Origin: Echinicola rosea
GTDB lineage: Bacteria; Bacteroidota; Bacteroidia; Cytophagales; Cyclobacteriaceae
Assembly (NCBI RefSeq): GCF_005281475.1
Contig: NZ_CP040106.1
Coordinates: 2,942,501-3,006,500 of the forward strand
Reading direction: 5' to 3'
DNA length: 64,000 nucleotides
The notes under the pieces were generated by a model. That model did no database searches and was not told where the DNA came from. It saw only the letters and a program-made list of their open reading frames with translations. The position numbers and the translations under genes were made by a program. Within the stretch, counting starts at the first letter, position 1, and the number at the start of each line of letters is the position of its first letter. Positions 18,110 to 26,856 of the stretch are shown here, one piece after another.

Positions 18110-18514
18110 CAATGCCGTTTAGTTAGTGTGTATCTGGAAAATATGGGTTCTATATTTTTTCCTTGGGCAGTTATTTTTCTAGCTAAATCCCTAGGTGGTT
18201 TTCATCCCTTTACCTTTGTTACTTTTTTGCTTCAGGTCAAAAAAGTAACCAAAAAACCCCGCCGCTACGCCACGGCGCACAGGTGTGCAGCTATTGGCCT
18301 AAAATTAAAACCTACCCCCATGCAGGCAAACTCCTCCTGTCTAAAGCCAAGCAGGCCTATCTAAAGCCAGGTAAATTTCTTTCTTTTTTCATCAATGGAA
18401 AAAAGGAAAAGGATAAAATCCACCAAAATGGCCAAAGCCAAACAGTTAAAGTCAAATAGAAAAGAAACTCCTAGCAGGTGAAAACAGGGAAAGGGCCTTA
18501 ACTAAACGGCATTA
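18110..18514 (+). mobile_element. Modular inverted-repeat element, copy B (short form)
   Basis: The ends are CAATGCCGTTTAGTTA (from 18110) and TTAACTAAACGGCATT (18498-18513), about 404 bp apart. It carries the 5' module with the GTTACTTTTTTG/CAAAAAAGTAAC hairpin and GC block and the 3' module. It lacks both the CAGGCAAACTCC...GCAAGGCG module (only a short piece remains) and the palindrome. There is no transposase gene. Confidence 0.75.
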
Positions 18515-18569
18515 AATGCGGGTTTAAGGCAACCAAATCGTACTCGTAAACCCAACCACTTAATGTGAA

Positions 18570-18720
18570 GGATGCTCCATGGCCTAGATTTTTTGCCTAC
18601 TTTTTCATTAATGGAAAAAGTAGGAAAGTCCAATAAAAGCATATGAAGTTAAATTCTATAGGAACAGCAGATATATTCACACTGGGATACTTTTTTAAAT
18701 GCGTTCGCCCTGAGGGGTGC
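18570..18720. repeat. Repeat family 3, copy 1, with hairpin
   Basis: CTACTTTTTC-attaat-GGAAAAAGTAG (about 18597-18624) is a hairpin resembling the one in the 3' module of the modular elements. It is followed by TATAGGAACAGCAGATATATTC and TTTTTTAAATGCGTTCGCCCTG, which match TCCGTAGGAACGGCAGATATAAATG and TTTTTTTAAATGCGTTTGCCCTG at about 22455-22531. Confidence 0.6.
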
Positions 18721-18812
18721 CCTGCTTTCCTTGTATCTCAAAGGGAGAATCTTATCTTTACCCCTGCATTTACCAAAATGTAAGAAAAGACCATAAAAAG
18801 CAAAGACAACAC

Positions 18813-20843
18813 ATGAACCCATTATTGGAAAAGTTCAATACGCCATTTGATACGGCGCCTTTTGATAAGATCAAAAACGAAGATTTTTTACCTGCCATAG
18901 AAGCGGCAATAAAGGAGGCGAAGGCCGAGATAGCGGAAATCAAAGCTGTGGATAAGCCCAGTTTTACGGCCGTGATTGAGGCACTGGATCGGTCTGGGGA
19001 GCGTCTGGACATTGTTTCCAGTATTTTCTTTAACCTCAATGCCGCAGAGACCAACGACGAGATCCAAAAACTGGCCAGGGAAATTTCGCCCATACTTACG
19101 GCATATTCCAATGATATCCTCTTGGACCAAGAGCTTTTTGGCTTGGTAAATGAGGTCTTTCAGCAAAAAGACGACCTGAAGCTGGATGAGGAACAGGAGA
19201 CCTTGCTGGACAAGACCTATAAGTCCTTTGTCCGCAATGGAGCAAACCTTTCTGATGAAGATAAGGCCAAACTTCGGGAAATAGACCGTCAGCTATCGCA
19301 AAAGAGCTTGGCCTTTGGAGAAAATGTACTGGCAGAAACCAATAAGTATGAGCTGGTAGTAGAAAAGGAGTCAGATCTGGCCGGTTTGCCAGCCGCCATA
19401 AAAGAGGCTGCGGCTCAGACCGCTGCCGAAAAAGGGAAAGAAGGGCAATGGGTTTTTACCCTTGCATTTCCCAGCTATGTGCCGTTTATGACCTACGCCG
19501 AAAATAGAGAACTCCGCAAAGAGCTTTTCTTGGCCTATAATACCAAATCCTGCAAAGGAGATGAACTGGACAACCAGCAAATCATCAAAGAGATCTTGGA
19601 GTTGAAATATCAGCGTGCCAATTTACTGGGCTATCCGCGTTATGCAGATTTTGTATTGGAAGAAAGGATGGCAAAGAGTGCTCCTGAAGTCCAGAAATTC
19701 CTAGGTGAGCTGCTTGAAAAGGCTCGGCCTAAAGCAGAGGAAGAACTAAAGGAGTTGACCGAGTTTGCCCAAAAGGAGGGAGGACCGGATGTGCTCCAAA
19801 AGTGGGATTTCGGTTATTATTCCGAAAAACTAAAGAAGGCTAAATTTGAGGTAGATGATGAGCTGACCAAGCCATATTTTGAACTGGAGAATACCATTGA
19901 AGGGGTTTTTAAGACCGCTTCCAAGCTGTATGATCTGGAGTTTGTGAAGAATGAATCCATTCCCGTTTACCACGAAGAAGTGGTGGCTTATGAGGTGAAG
20001 GACGCAAAAAGTGGCAAAAACATGGCTGTTTTTTATGCGGATTTTTATCCACGAGCAGGCAAGCGAAATGGTGCTTGGATGACCGTTTACCGCGGCCAGT
20101 CGAAAGTCAATGGCGTCGATAAACGGCCCCATATTTCGATTGTGTGCAATTTCTCCAGACCTACCAAAAGTACGCCGTCGCTTTTGACCTTTAATGAAGT
20201 GACCACGTTGTTCCATGAATTTGGGCATGCACTCCACGGAATGCTCGCCAATGGGACATATAGTTCACTGTCTGGCGCAAGTGTTTATTGGGACTTTGTG
20301 GAGCTGCCCTCTCAGATTTTTGAGAACTGGTGTTATGAAAAGGAATGCTTGGACCTCTTTGCCCGCCACTATAAAACCGGAGAAAAGATTCCTGAGGAAC
20401 TGGTGGAGCGGATCAAAAATGCAGCCAACTTCCACCAAGGCTATCAGACCTTACGTCAGGTGAGTTTTGGTTTGTTGGATATGGCCTATTATAGTGCAGA
20501 TCCAACGGATGTTGGTTCGTTGTTTGAGTTTGAAAAAAAGGCCATGGCACCGACAGAATTACTTCCTTCTGTGGAGGGAGTCATGATGTCCACTTCATTT
20601 TCCCATATCTTCCAAGGGGGCTATGCCGCGGGGTATTATAGCTATAAATGGGCGGAAGTGCTGGATGCCGATGCGTTCGAGTTGTTTTTGGAAAATGGTA
20701 TTTTTGATCCTGTTACGGCAAAGTCTTTCAAGGAAAACATTTTGTCTGCTGGTGGCAGGGTGCATCCTTCCATTTTGTATAAGCGTTTCCGTGGAAGGGA
20801 CCCAAAACCTGATGCATTGCTAAAACGAGCAGGGTTGATTTAA
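18813..20843 (+). CDS. M3 family oligopeptidase (Dcp / oligopeptidase A-like)
   Basis: The zinc metallopeptidase has about 676 residues from the ATG at 18813. The frame is open back to 18717, but the extra N-terminus is unlike the family, and MNPLLEKFNTPFDTAPFDKI is the expected start. The motif FHEFGHALHG (HExxH at about 468-472) with a downstream Glu defines the M3 active site; RYADFVLEERMAKS and YYSYKWAEVLDADAFELF are family landmarks. There is no signal peptide, so it is probably cytoplasmic, cleaving short peptides. It is flanked on both sides by repeat-rich DNA. Confidence 0.92.
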   Translation: MNPLLEKFNTPFDTAPFDKIKNEDFLPAIEAAIKEAKAEIAEIKAVDKPSFTAVIEALDRSGERLDIVSSIFFNLNAAETNDEIQKLAREISPILTAYSNDILLDQELFGLVNEVFQQKDDLKLDEEQETLLDKTYKSFVRNGANLSDEDKAKLREIDRQLSQKSLAFGENVLAETNKYELVVEKESDLAGLPAAIKEAAAQTAAEKGKEGQWVFTLAFPSYVPFMTYAENRELRKELFLAYNTKSCKGDELDNQQIIKEILELKYQRANLLGYPRYADFVLEERMAKSAPEVQKFLGELLEKARPKAEEELKELTEFAQKEGGPDVLQKWDFGYYSEKLKKAKFEVDDELTKPYFELENTIEGVFKTASKLYDLEFVKNESIPVYHEEVVAYEVKDAKSGKNMAVFYADFYPRAGKRNGAWMTVYRGQSKVNGVDKRPHISIVCNFSRPTKSTPSLLTFNEVTTLFHEFGHALHGMLANGTYSSLSGASVYWDFVELPSQIFENWCYEKECLDLFARHYKTGEKIPEELVERIKNAANFHQGYQTLRQVSFGLLDMAYYSADPTDVGSLFEFEKKAMAPTELLPSVEGVMMSTSFSHIFQGGYAAGYYSYKWAEVLDADAFELFLENGIFDPVTAKSFKENILSAGGRVHPSILYKRFRGRDPKPDALLKRAGLI

Positions 20844-20919
20844 TACACTTGCAAAATTCCATGATATGTGAAGTTATCTTCTTGGTGAAAGGTGCAGGGC
20901 AAACGCGTTTAGTGTTTTG

Positions 20920-21083
20920 AAGGGAGATAGTTTTCATGTAGGCATAGCTATCATCCGTGCCGATGGCACTCCTTTCTGGAGGGAGGAGTGCTTAAGCTCC
21001 TACGGATGAATCCGCAGGTTACAAAATTTATCGTGCCGCTGGCACTTTGCCCCGATTTGTACATTGAAAACCGCAGTAGCCCA
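20920..21083. repeat. REP-like palindromes and repeat family 2, copy 2
   Basis: The stretch has GTGCCGATGGCAC, CTCCTTTCTGGAGGGAGGAG and CTCCTACGGATGAATCCGCAGG-type palindromes, then the family-2 sequence at 21019-21083 shared with 17748-17815. The rest of 21084-21363 shows no gene. Confidence 0.55.
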
Positions 21084-21363
21084 GGGTCAAGTCAACGCTT
21101 AAATGACGGGTAAGGCGGTAGTGGATTTTGGACGAGATCAAGGCGCAAAAAACGCCCCTAGTCGTAGCTAAGGAAGTCTTTTTGCAACGTAGAGATAGAC
21201 CAAAAGACACACCGGATTACACGTAGGTTTAGGTTTGGCTTGACACTAGATTGCCGAATGGCTGGATGGGCAGAAAGAATGATGAGTTGATTTGCCTCGT
21301 ACAAGCCTTCGCAACTATCTGCTCATGTATAGTGGCCGGCTTGGTTGAGGTTAAATCCTGAAT

Positions 21364-21925
21364 CAATGCCGTTTAGTTAGTATGTACCTGGAAATATTGG
21401 TTCTATTGTTTTTCTACTAAATTCCAAGATGGTTTTCATCTCTTTAGCTTTGTCACTTTTTTGCTGCAGGTCAAAAAAGTGACCAAAAAACCCCGCCGCT
21501 ACGCCACGGCGCACAGGTGTGCAGCTATTGGCCTAAAATAAAAACCTTCCCTCATGCAGGCAAACTCTTCCTTTTCTAGCAGCCAACATTCTATTTGGCT
21601 AGTATTTCGTCAAACAAGCCTGCCTTTTTGCCCGCCCGCTTTTTAATTTCTTAACGCCCAATACCTGCAAGGCGGATCCGATTAATAAGTTTCTTATGGA
21701 TAAATTATCATCATCATTCCATGTAGTGGTATATTTTCTTAAGTAACCAAGTTGAGCCGGAACTATAAGCCCACAGGCCTAGATTTTTTTCTTTCTTTTT
21801 TCATCAATGGAAAAAAGGAAAAGGATAAAATCCACAAAAATGGCCAAAACCATACAGTTAAAGTCAAATAGAAAAGAAACTCCCAGCAGGTGAAAACAGG
21901 GAAATGGCCTTAACTAAACGGCATT
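21364..21925 (+). mobile_element. Modular inverted-repeat element, copy C
   Basis: The ends are CAATGCCGTTTAGTTA (from 21364) and TAACTAAACGGCATT (to 21925), about 562 bp apart. It contains the 5' module with hairpin GTCACTTTTTTG-N8-CAAAAAAGTGAC, the GC block, the CAGGCAAACTCTTCC...TGCAAGGCGG module, a short unique stretch and the 3' module. The hairpin differs from the other copies by a paired T-to-C/A-to-G change, so the stem stays perfect. It ends 12 bp before copy D. Confidence 0.75.
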
Positions 21926-21936
21926 AAATGTGGGTT

Positions 21937-22365
21937 CAATGCCGTTTAGTTAGTTTGTATCTGGAAAATATGGGTTCTATATTTTTTCCTTGGGCAGTTA
22001 TTTTTCTAGCTAAACCCCTAAGTGGTTTTCATCCCTTTACCTTTGTCACTTTTTTGCTTCAGGTCAAAAAAGTAACCAAAAAACCCCGCCGCTACGCCAC
22101 GGCGCACAGGTGTGCATCTATTGGCCTAAAATTAAAACCTTCCCTCATGCAGGCAAACTCCTCCTTTTCTAGTTGCCAATATTCTTTTTGGCTAGTATTT
22201 CGTCAAACAAGCCTGCCTTTTTGCCCGCCCGCTTTTTAATTTCTTAACGCCCAATACCTGCAAGGCGGATCCATTTTGTACATATTTTAAAAGGCCATGG
22301 ATTAAAATAATAACGCTCTCAATGGACGATCCGTATTGGAAAATATTCTTAACTAAACGGCATTG
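21937..22365 (+). mobile_element. Modular inverted-repeat element, copy D
   Basis: The ends are CAATGCCGTTTAGTTA (from 21937) and TTAACTAAACGGCATTG (to 22365), about 429 bp apart. It has the 5' and CAGGCAAACTCC...GCAAGGCGGATCC modules, but the 3' module is replaced by an unrelated stretch (ATTTTGTACATATT...). It is immediately downstream of copy C in the same orientation. The 5' hairpin here reads GTCACTTTTTTG/CAAAAAAGTAAC with one mispair. Confidence 0.72.
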
Positions 22366-22454
22366 AACCCCGAATAGGTGTTAGCAACTGAGCATCCTGC
22401 CTCATCCACCTTTGGCGGAGGGTCATATAGGTCAAAAAATGATTACATACAAAT

Positions 22455-22531
22455 GGCTAAGTTCCGTAGGAACGGCAGATATAAATGCAAAAAGGAACAT
22501 TTTTTTAAATGCGTTTGCCCTGGTGAAAGGT
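22455..22531. repeat. Repeat family 3, copy 2
   Basis: TTCCGTAGGAACGGCAGATATAAATG is followed by TTTTTTTAAATGCGTTTGCCCTG, matching 18645-18712. TTCCGTAGGAA is itself a short palindrome. From here to about 22810 I see only AT-rich sequence without a gene. Confidence 0.55.
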
Positions 22532-22811
22532 GGCTTTACTATTTTGATTCAATAAGGCTTTTTTATAAGGAGTAAAGATGGCGCTGAAAGGACAAGTTTT
22601 TACTGATTTTTACCAGTTTCTGTGACGTTTTGCAAAAGGAGAAAGGCTTGGTCAAAATAAAGTAGCTGTTTGCTGGTTGTTTTATATGGGATTACCATTG
22701 AAAATTTGGCAATAAAACCACCTGTTTTGAGGGTGTTGTTTTACTGATTTGATATAGAAATCGTTTTTTTATTGTTGATAATGTAAATATTGAATATTTT
22801 TGTTGATATTA

Positions 22812-22842
22812 TTTGAATTAATTGCTGCTGTTGTTAACTTTG
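22812..22842 (+). promoter_or_regulatory. Consensus Bacteroidota promoter of the tRNA-like gene
   Basis: TTTG (22812-22815), exactly 19 bases, then TAACTTTG (22835-22842) match the -33 TTTG / -7 TAnnTTTG consensus with ideal spacing. Transcription would start near 22849, about 30 bases before the tRNA-like acceptor stem. Confidence 0.8.
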
Positions 22843-22878
22843 TAACATAAGAAAAAGGCAAAAGGTCTTATCAGATAC

Positions 22879-23002
22879 TGTAGGGTGATGAAATTGGCAG
22901 ACATGCCCCCCTGTCTCGGGGGTGGGGAGTTTGGGATAAAGCAAACATGGAGCTCGTGTTTTGCCTAACTGCCCCGTGGAGGTTCGAGTCCTTCTCCTAC
23001 AG
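22879..23002 (+). tRNA. Atypical class II tRNA-like gene, leucine-type body, anticodon GUC, very long variable arm
   Basis: A cloverleaf can be drawn. Acceptor TGTAGGG (22879-22885) pairs with TCCTACA (22995-23001), one G-U; flanking C22878/G23002 could extend it to 8 bp. D arm ATG-AAATTGGCAGA-CAT has the G18G19 and AATTGG loop of bacterial tRNA-Leu. The anticodon stem is CCCCC/GGGGG with loop CTGTCTC, giving anticodon GUC and U37. The variable region is 55 nt (22923-22977), with GGGG-AGTT pairing to AACT-g-CCCC. The T arm GGAGG-TTCGAGT-CCTTC is canonical. CCA is not encoded. Leucine-type bodies normally carry NAG/YAA anticodons and U37 is very rare, so normal decoding is doubtful. A consensus promoter and strong terminator frame it. 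Confidence 0.65.
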
Positions 23003-23033
23003 CAGGTTATTTTGGGTTTATTGTTAATTGACT

Positions 23034-23070
23034 AAAGCTATGAGATATTGTTTCATAGCTTTTTGTTTTT
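23034..23070 (+). terminator. Intrinsic terminator of the tRNA-like gene
   Basis: AAAGCTATGA (23034-23043) and TCATAGCTTT (23053-23062) form a perfect 10-bp stem followed by TTTGTTTTT. With the promoter at 22812 it makes the tRNA-like gene an independent transcription unit of about 220 nt. Confidence 0.85.
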
Positions 23071-23339
23071 ATAGCGGTCGGATGTAGATGTTTTTCCACC
23101 GGACGCTCATTGGCGTTTCTTTTTTGCCTACACCATGTACTTGCAGTCCAATAAAACCTTTCGGATTATCGGCATACCTTTCGGGATCATAGTCTAGGTC
23201 TGCGGCTAATTGGCCGTTGATCCATGTTTTGATGCTTCTTCCGCTGGCTATTATTCGATATTGATTCCATGTGTCGTTTTTGAAATGACTATGGGTGTTT
23301 ACCTTGGGGTCGTCAGACTGTGGCTCGGGAGAAATGGTG
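23069..23339 (-). pseudogene. C-terminal remnant of a DUF1080 (3-keto-disaccharide hydrolase-like) domain
   Basis: The translated fragment HFKNDTWNQYRIIASGRSIK, then TWINGQLAADLDYDPE and FIGLQVHGVGK, is the C-terminal part of a DUF1080 lectin-like domain (usually about 190-230 residues). The first two-thirds is missing. The frame continues upstream only into the out-of-frame 3' end of the neighbouring lipoprotein gene, and no suitable start exists. This is probably a decayed gene left after deletion or recombination. Confidence 0.75.
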
Positions 23340-24272
23340 CTACTCCACTTTTTTGTAGGTGAAGTCCATGATTTTTTCAGGATAGTTGCTGATAAACAGC
23401 CTTTTTTGGGTGACCAGTCCGTCAGCATTGTAATTATAGTAATATCTTAACCGTTTTTCTTTGACAGTGGGTTCTCCTTGGTCGTTATATTGGGTTTCAG
23501 TGATGGTGAGTCTGGTGGGATTGTTTTTGGGGAGGAAAGGAATGTGGTCAATACGAATTGGAAACATTGAAGCTTGTCCACCATATAGGGTGATGTCAAG
23601 TAGGTCAACATCATTAAAATTAAGGGCTGAGTAGGGGGTGGGATGATCGTCATAAGCAGTGAAAACGATATTGTAGTTGTATTTTAAACCTTTCCCTTCC
23701 CGTCCGTCTATGCTTTCTGTATTGATCGTTGAAATGTTGCCAATGCTGTCAAGTGTTATAAGTGTTCGCACGGTATCTACCCGGGCATCATGTACCTTCC
23801 TCAGCTGCACAATTTCCCTTACTTTTTTATGATATCGGTAAAATTTTTCTATATGAAATCTATCTACTTTTGACCAACTCAATCTTCCTTTTTCATCATA
23901 CCTAAAATGCCTGATCGTTTCCTCTATATTGGAATCATGTCTAAGTGCACTGTAGGGCATGGCACTTTCCAGTTGGCTGTGCTGATTATAATGAAGTGCC
24001 AGTGTATCTCTGTTATCATAGGGGGAATCCTCATATTTGGTCCAACTTGCTACAGAGGTAGGTCTATAAAGTGAATCATATTGAAAGGTCTTTTTGGTCA
24101 GGCCTCCTATCCAAGTGACATTATAGGATAGGTCGGCTTCGATCAGTAGCCACTCCGGCTTTTCCGGGTTTATTGGTACTCCAGGGGTGGTGGGCAGCAA
24201 ATCACAGCCTGTCATCAGTAAAAATGAGCAAACTACTATATAGTGGCGTGCAGTTTTGATAGTATTTAGCAT
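23340..24272 (-). CDS. Lipoprotein with YD-repeat-like beta strands, unknown function
   Basis: The 310-residue protein has a lipoprotein signal (SFLLMTGC, lipidated Cys about 23). The body has repeated motifs of the FQYDSLYRPTSVASW / FRYDEKGRLSWSKVD / YNYNADGLVTQK kind, as in DUF4595/YD-repeat-like Bacteroidota surface proteins. It is probably anchored in the outer membrane. No enzymatic motif is seen. Its stop directly abuts the DUF1080 remnant. Confidence 0.65.
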   Translation of the reverse strand: MLNTIKTARHYIVVCSFLLMTGCDLLPTTPGVPINPEKPEWLLIEADLSYNVTWIGGLTKKTFQYDSLYRPTSVASWTKYEDSPYDNRDTLALHYNQHSQLESAMPYSALRHDSNIEETIRHFRYDEKGRLSWSKVDRFHIEKFYRYHKKVREIVQLRKVHDARVDTVRTLITLDSIGNISTINTESIDGREGKGLKYNYNIVFTAYDDHPTPYSALNFNDVDLLDITLYGGQASMFPIRIDHIPFLPKNNPTRLTITETQYNDQGEPTVKEKRLRYYYNYNADGLVTQKRLFISNYPEKIMDFTYKKVE

Positions 24273-24601
24273 AGTGGATAGTTTTTATTAATAACCTGAG
24301 CTCGACTTATTTTTAGCATTAAAAGCATTGCGAACCCTTTTTAGGAGGATGTGGGTTGGAAAAGGGTGTGGCAACTCGCCGCGGCGAGCTGCCACGGCTT
24401 CCACCCGCTCAGGCCTCTCTCTAAGCCTCGCAGTGACGGTTTTATAATCGAACTGAGATTAATAAGGTAGATGAAATGTTGGTGGAAGTAAAATTGATGT
24501 AAGTATGTTGTTTAGTTATGTATATCAACTGTAATTTTTTCGTCAGTTTTACTTTACCGTTTGGACATCGTAATTTGTGGTCTGAAAAGTAAATTGAAAG
24601 T
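24273..24601. repeat. Intergenic region with a large GC-rich palindrome
   Basis: At about 24369-24396, GTGGCAaCTCGCCGCGGCGAGcTGCCAC is a 28-bp near-perfect palindrome (one mismatched pair). It is followed by CTCAGGCCTCTCTCTAAGCCTCGCAGTGACG, a sequence style seen as dispersed repeats in many Bacteroidota. It stands out from the AT-rich surroundings. The remaining part (24440-24600) is AT-rich and should contain the AraC gene promoter, which I cannot place. Confidence 0.6.
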
Positions 24602-25471
24602 ATGAAGCCCTTGCTGTTCAAAATCGCCAAGACCAATGAAGAAGCTGTACGGATTTTACAGGAGGACTATCCCTATTTTTATGATAAGTTGCATTACCAT
24701 GTGGAGACACAGTTTATGGTAATAGTGGAAGGAGAGGGGACTTACTTTATTGGAGATGCCATTGGGAACTTTAAGGCAGGAGATGTATTTATGCTTGGGC
24801 CAAATTTACCCCATTTTTTTAGAAGTGCCCAACCATACTATGATGCTCAGTCCACATTGCATTCGAGGAATATTTCTGTACTTTTTGCATTGGAATCCAT
24901 GGGTGAGCGGATGCTGGGGCTTTCGGAATTTCATTCAGTGAAGGAGCTGCTGGAACGAAGTAAGCGGGGACTGAAGCTTGAGGGGGATATTAGGAGGAAA
25001 ATGTTTAGTGCTGCGCATAAAATGGCGAAAAAAGAAGGTTTGGAACGCATTATTCACCTATTTAAGTACCTGCATAAACTGTCCACGAGTGATGAGCTTA
25101 CTCCTCTGAGCCATATCAATTTTGAACCGGAGCCATTGCCTGCGGATACCAAAAAAATCAATAGGGTAATCCACTTTATCATGGAGAATTTTTCTAGGGA
25201 CATAGCCGTTTCAGATGCGGCGAATGTAGCCAACCTTAGCATCAATGCTTTTTGTAGGTATTTTAAGACACATACCAGAAAGACTTTTTCTCAATTTCTG
25301 AATGAAATCAGGATTGGGCAAGCTTGTAAACTGCTGATAGCGGGAGGGCTCAGCGTGAAGGAAGTGGCCTTTCAAAGTGGGTACGTTAATATTTCTTATT
25401 TCAACAGGCAATTTAAGCAAATCACCGGCTTGACACCCTCCCAGTATGCAAAGGCGCATCGGTCCCGCTAA
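24602..25471 (+). CDS. AraC family transcriptional regulator with N-terminal cupin
   Basis: The 289-residue protein has a cupin-like sensor: YHVETQFMVIVEGEGTYFIG (about 33-52) and FKAGDVFMLGPNLPHFF. Two AraC helix-turn-helix motifs occupy the C-terminal 100 residues: ISDAANVANLSINAFCRYF-type (about 215-233) and VKEVAFQSGYVNISYFNRQF...GLTPSQYAKAH. It probably binds a sugar or other small ligand and activates nearby genes. The target is unknown; the downstream envelope gene run starting at 25711 is one candidate. Confidence 0.88.
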   Translation: MKPLLFKIAKTNEEAVRILQEDYPYFYDKLHYHVETQFMVIVEGEGTYFIGDAIGNFKAGDVFMLGPNLPHFFRSAQPYYDAQSTLHSRNISVLFALESMGERMLGLSEFHSVKELLERSKRGLKLEGDIRRKMFSAAHKMAKKEGLERIIHLFKYLHKLSTSDELTPLSHINFEPEPLPADTKKINRVIHFIMENFSRDIAVSDAANVANLSINAFCRYFKTHTRKTFSQFLNEIRIGQACKLLIAGGLSVKEVAFQSGYVNISYFNRQFKQITGLTPSQYAKAHRSR

Positions 25472-25710
25472 ATCCATCCAGCCTAATGAAGGCTTTGTTG
25501 TACTTGAAAAGTGTTTTCATGGTGTAGGCGATTTTTTAGAAAGGGCGAATACTATTTAAAGGATGATTTATAAGGGAAAAACCCTTCATTTAGGTGATTC
25601 AATGCAAAAATTTATAATTCTTACCATCTTCTGAATATTTATAACCACGCAAGGGATTCATTTTACTTAGCTTTACTTAGTTGATAATCTAGGCCTTAAA
25701 TTCAGAAAAA

Positions 25711-26286
25711 ATGAAACGTAAAACATCTATTTTCGCATTTCTGTCGGCATTCTTCATGCTGATAAGCAGCCATTATGTAGTCGCACAGGTTAAAAGTGAT
25801 TATGATAAGGAGACGGATTTTTCGAAGTATAAGACTTATTCCTTTGAGGGATGGCAAAAAGAAAGTGACCAGCATCTCAATGAATTTGATAAAAAGCGTA
25901 TTCTGGAATCATTAAAATCAGAATTTGCAATGAGGGGGATGGTTCATTCGGAGGATAATGCTGATGCAAAGATAGCCCTTTACGTAGTGCTTGACCAGAA
26001 AACCAGTACCACAGCATACACCGATTTCATGGGCGGGTATGGATATGGGCCGAGATGGGGTTGGGGCATGGGAGCTGGTAATGTGAGCGCCACCACTACC
26101 TATTCCAACGATGATTATACCGAGGGGACATTGGTGGTGGATATGTATGATAGCGACAGTGATAAGTTAGTTTGGCAAGGGATATTGACCTCTACAGTGA
26201 CCGAAAAGCCTGAGAAGCGGGACAAGACCATTCCTAAGAATATCAAAAAACTCATGAAGAAATTTCCGGTGGATAAAGTGAAATAA
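25711..26286 (+). CDS. DUF4136 domain secreted protein
   Basis: The 191-residue protein has a signal peptide (about residues 1-25, ...SHYVVAQ). DUF4136 hallmarks are SDYDKETDFSKYKTYSF at the N-terminus and LVVDMYDSDSDKLVWQGILT near residue 150. The family is periplasmic or outer-membrane attached, with unknown function. It opens a same-strand run of envelope genes extending to 33259 and has a DUF4136 paralogue at 30443. Confidence 0.8.
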   Translation: MKRKTSIFAFLSAFFMLISSHYVVAQVKSDYDKETDFSKYKTYSFEGWQKESDQHLNEFDKKRILESLKSEFAMRGMVHSEDNADAKIALYVVLDQKTSTTAYTDFMGGYGYGPRWGWGMGAGNVSATTTYSNDDYTEGTLVVDMYDSDSDKLVWQGILTSTVTEKPEKRDKTIPKNIKKLMKKFPVDKVK

Positions 26287-26328
26287 CACAAAAGACAAGT
26301 GAATCATCAACTAATAACCAACATTACC

Positions 26329-26856
26329 ATGAAAGGGATCGCGATTATTTTATTTCTAGGAGTTTTGTTTTGCGGGGCTGTTCATGCTCAGGAAGAAAGA
26401 GTAGTTCTGAAGCAAGTAAGCGATAGTGAGGTGCCCAAGGCGGTCGTGGAGGCCATTAAAAAGGACTTTCCCCAATCTGTAGTAGATGAAGTGAAGATCC
26501 TTCCCGCGGATGGGATAGACAGTTGGAAAGTGACTGACGTACAAAATACCATGTCTCCAGGTGATGAAATGACCTATTATGCCATCAGTTTTTATGGGGA
26601 TGGTGTTTCAGGCCAAGTGCTGTATGACGCAGATGGAGAAATGGTGGTCTATAAAAAAGTCATCACGAATGAAGCTTTGCCACCTTCCATCAGAAGCTAT
26701 ATCGGTAACAATTATTCCGGATGGGCATTTATTAAGGACAAAGAAATCATTAAGAAGAGCCCGACCGCCGCGACGGATGTATATACCGTAGTGATCAAAA
26801 AAGGTAATGATAAGAAGACCTTGCACTTTGATGGTTCGGGGAATCCTATTGATTGA
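26329..26856 (+). CDS. Periplasmic PepSY-like (DUF2874-type) protein
   Basis: With the ATG at 26329 the protein has 175 residues and a clear signal peptide (MKGIAIILFLGVLFCGAVHA). The GTG at 26299 would place ten polar residues in front, so it is rejected. Two similar modules follow, each of the form VPKAVVEAIKKDFPQSVVDE / LPPSIRSYIGNNYSGWAFIK plus a strand ending in LYDADGEM / LHFDGSGNP. This is the PepSY-like repeat pattern of Bacteroidota. Such proteins bind peptides or inhibit proteases in other contexts; the function here is not known. Confidence 0.7.
   Translation: MKGIAIILFLGVLFCGAVHAQEERVVLKQVSDSEVPKAVVEAIKKDFPQSVVDEVKILPADGIDSWKVTDVQNTMSPGDEMTYYAISFYGDGVSGQVLYDADGEMVVYKKVITNEALPPSIRSYIGNNYSGWAFIKDKEIIKKSPTAATDVYTVVIKKGNDKKTLHFDGSGNPID

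Noticed and set aside
18717..18812. N-terminal extension of the M3 peptidase
   Set aside because: The extra 32 residues (MPCFPCISKG...) are not signal-peptide-like or family-like, and the ATG at 18813 gives the expected N-terminus.
22879..23002. Ordinary tRNA-Asp (GUC) or a tRNA-Leu interrupted by a group I intron
   Set aside because: tRNA-Asp is class I with a short variable loop and a different D arm. Group I introns in tRNA-Leu interrupt the anticodon loop, whereas here the loop is contiguous and the extra sequence is in the variable arm, too short for such an intron.
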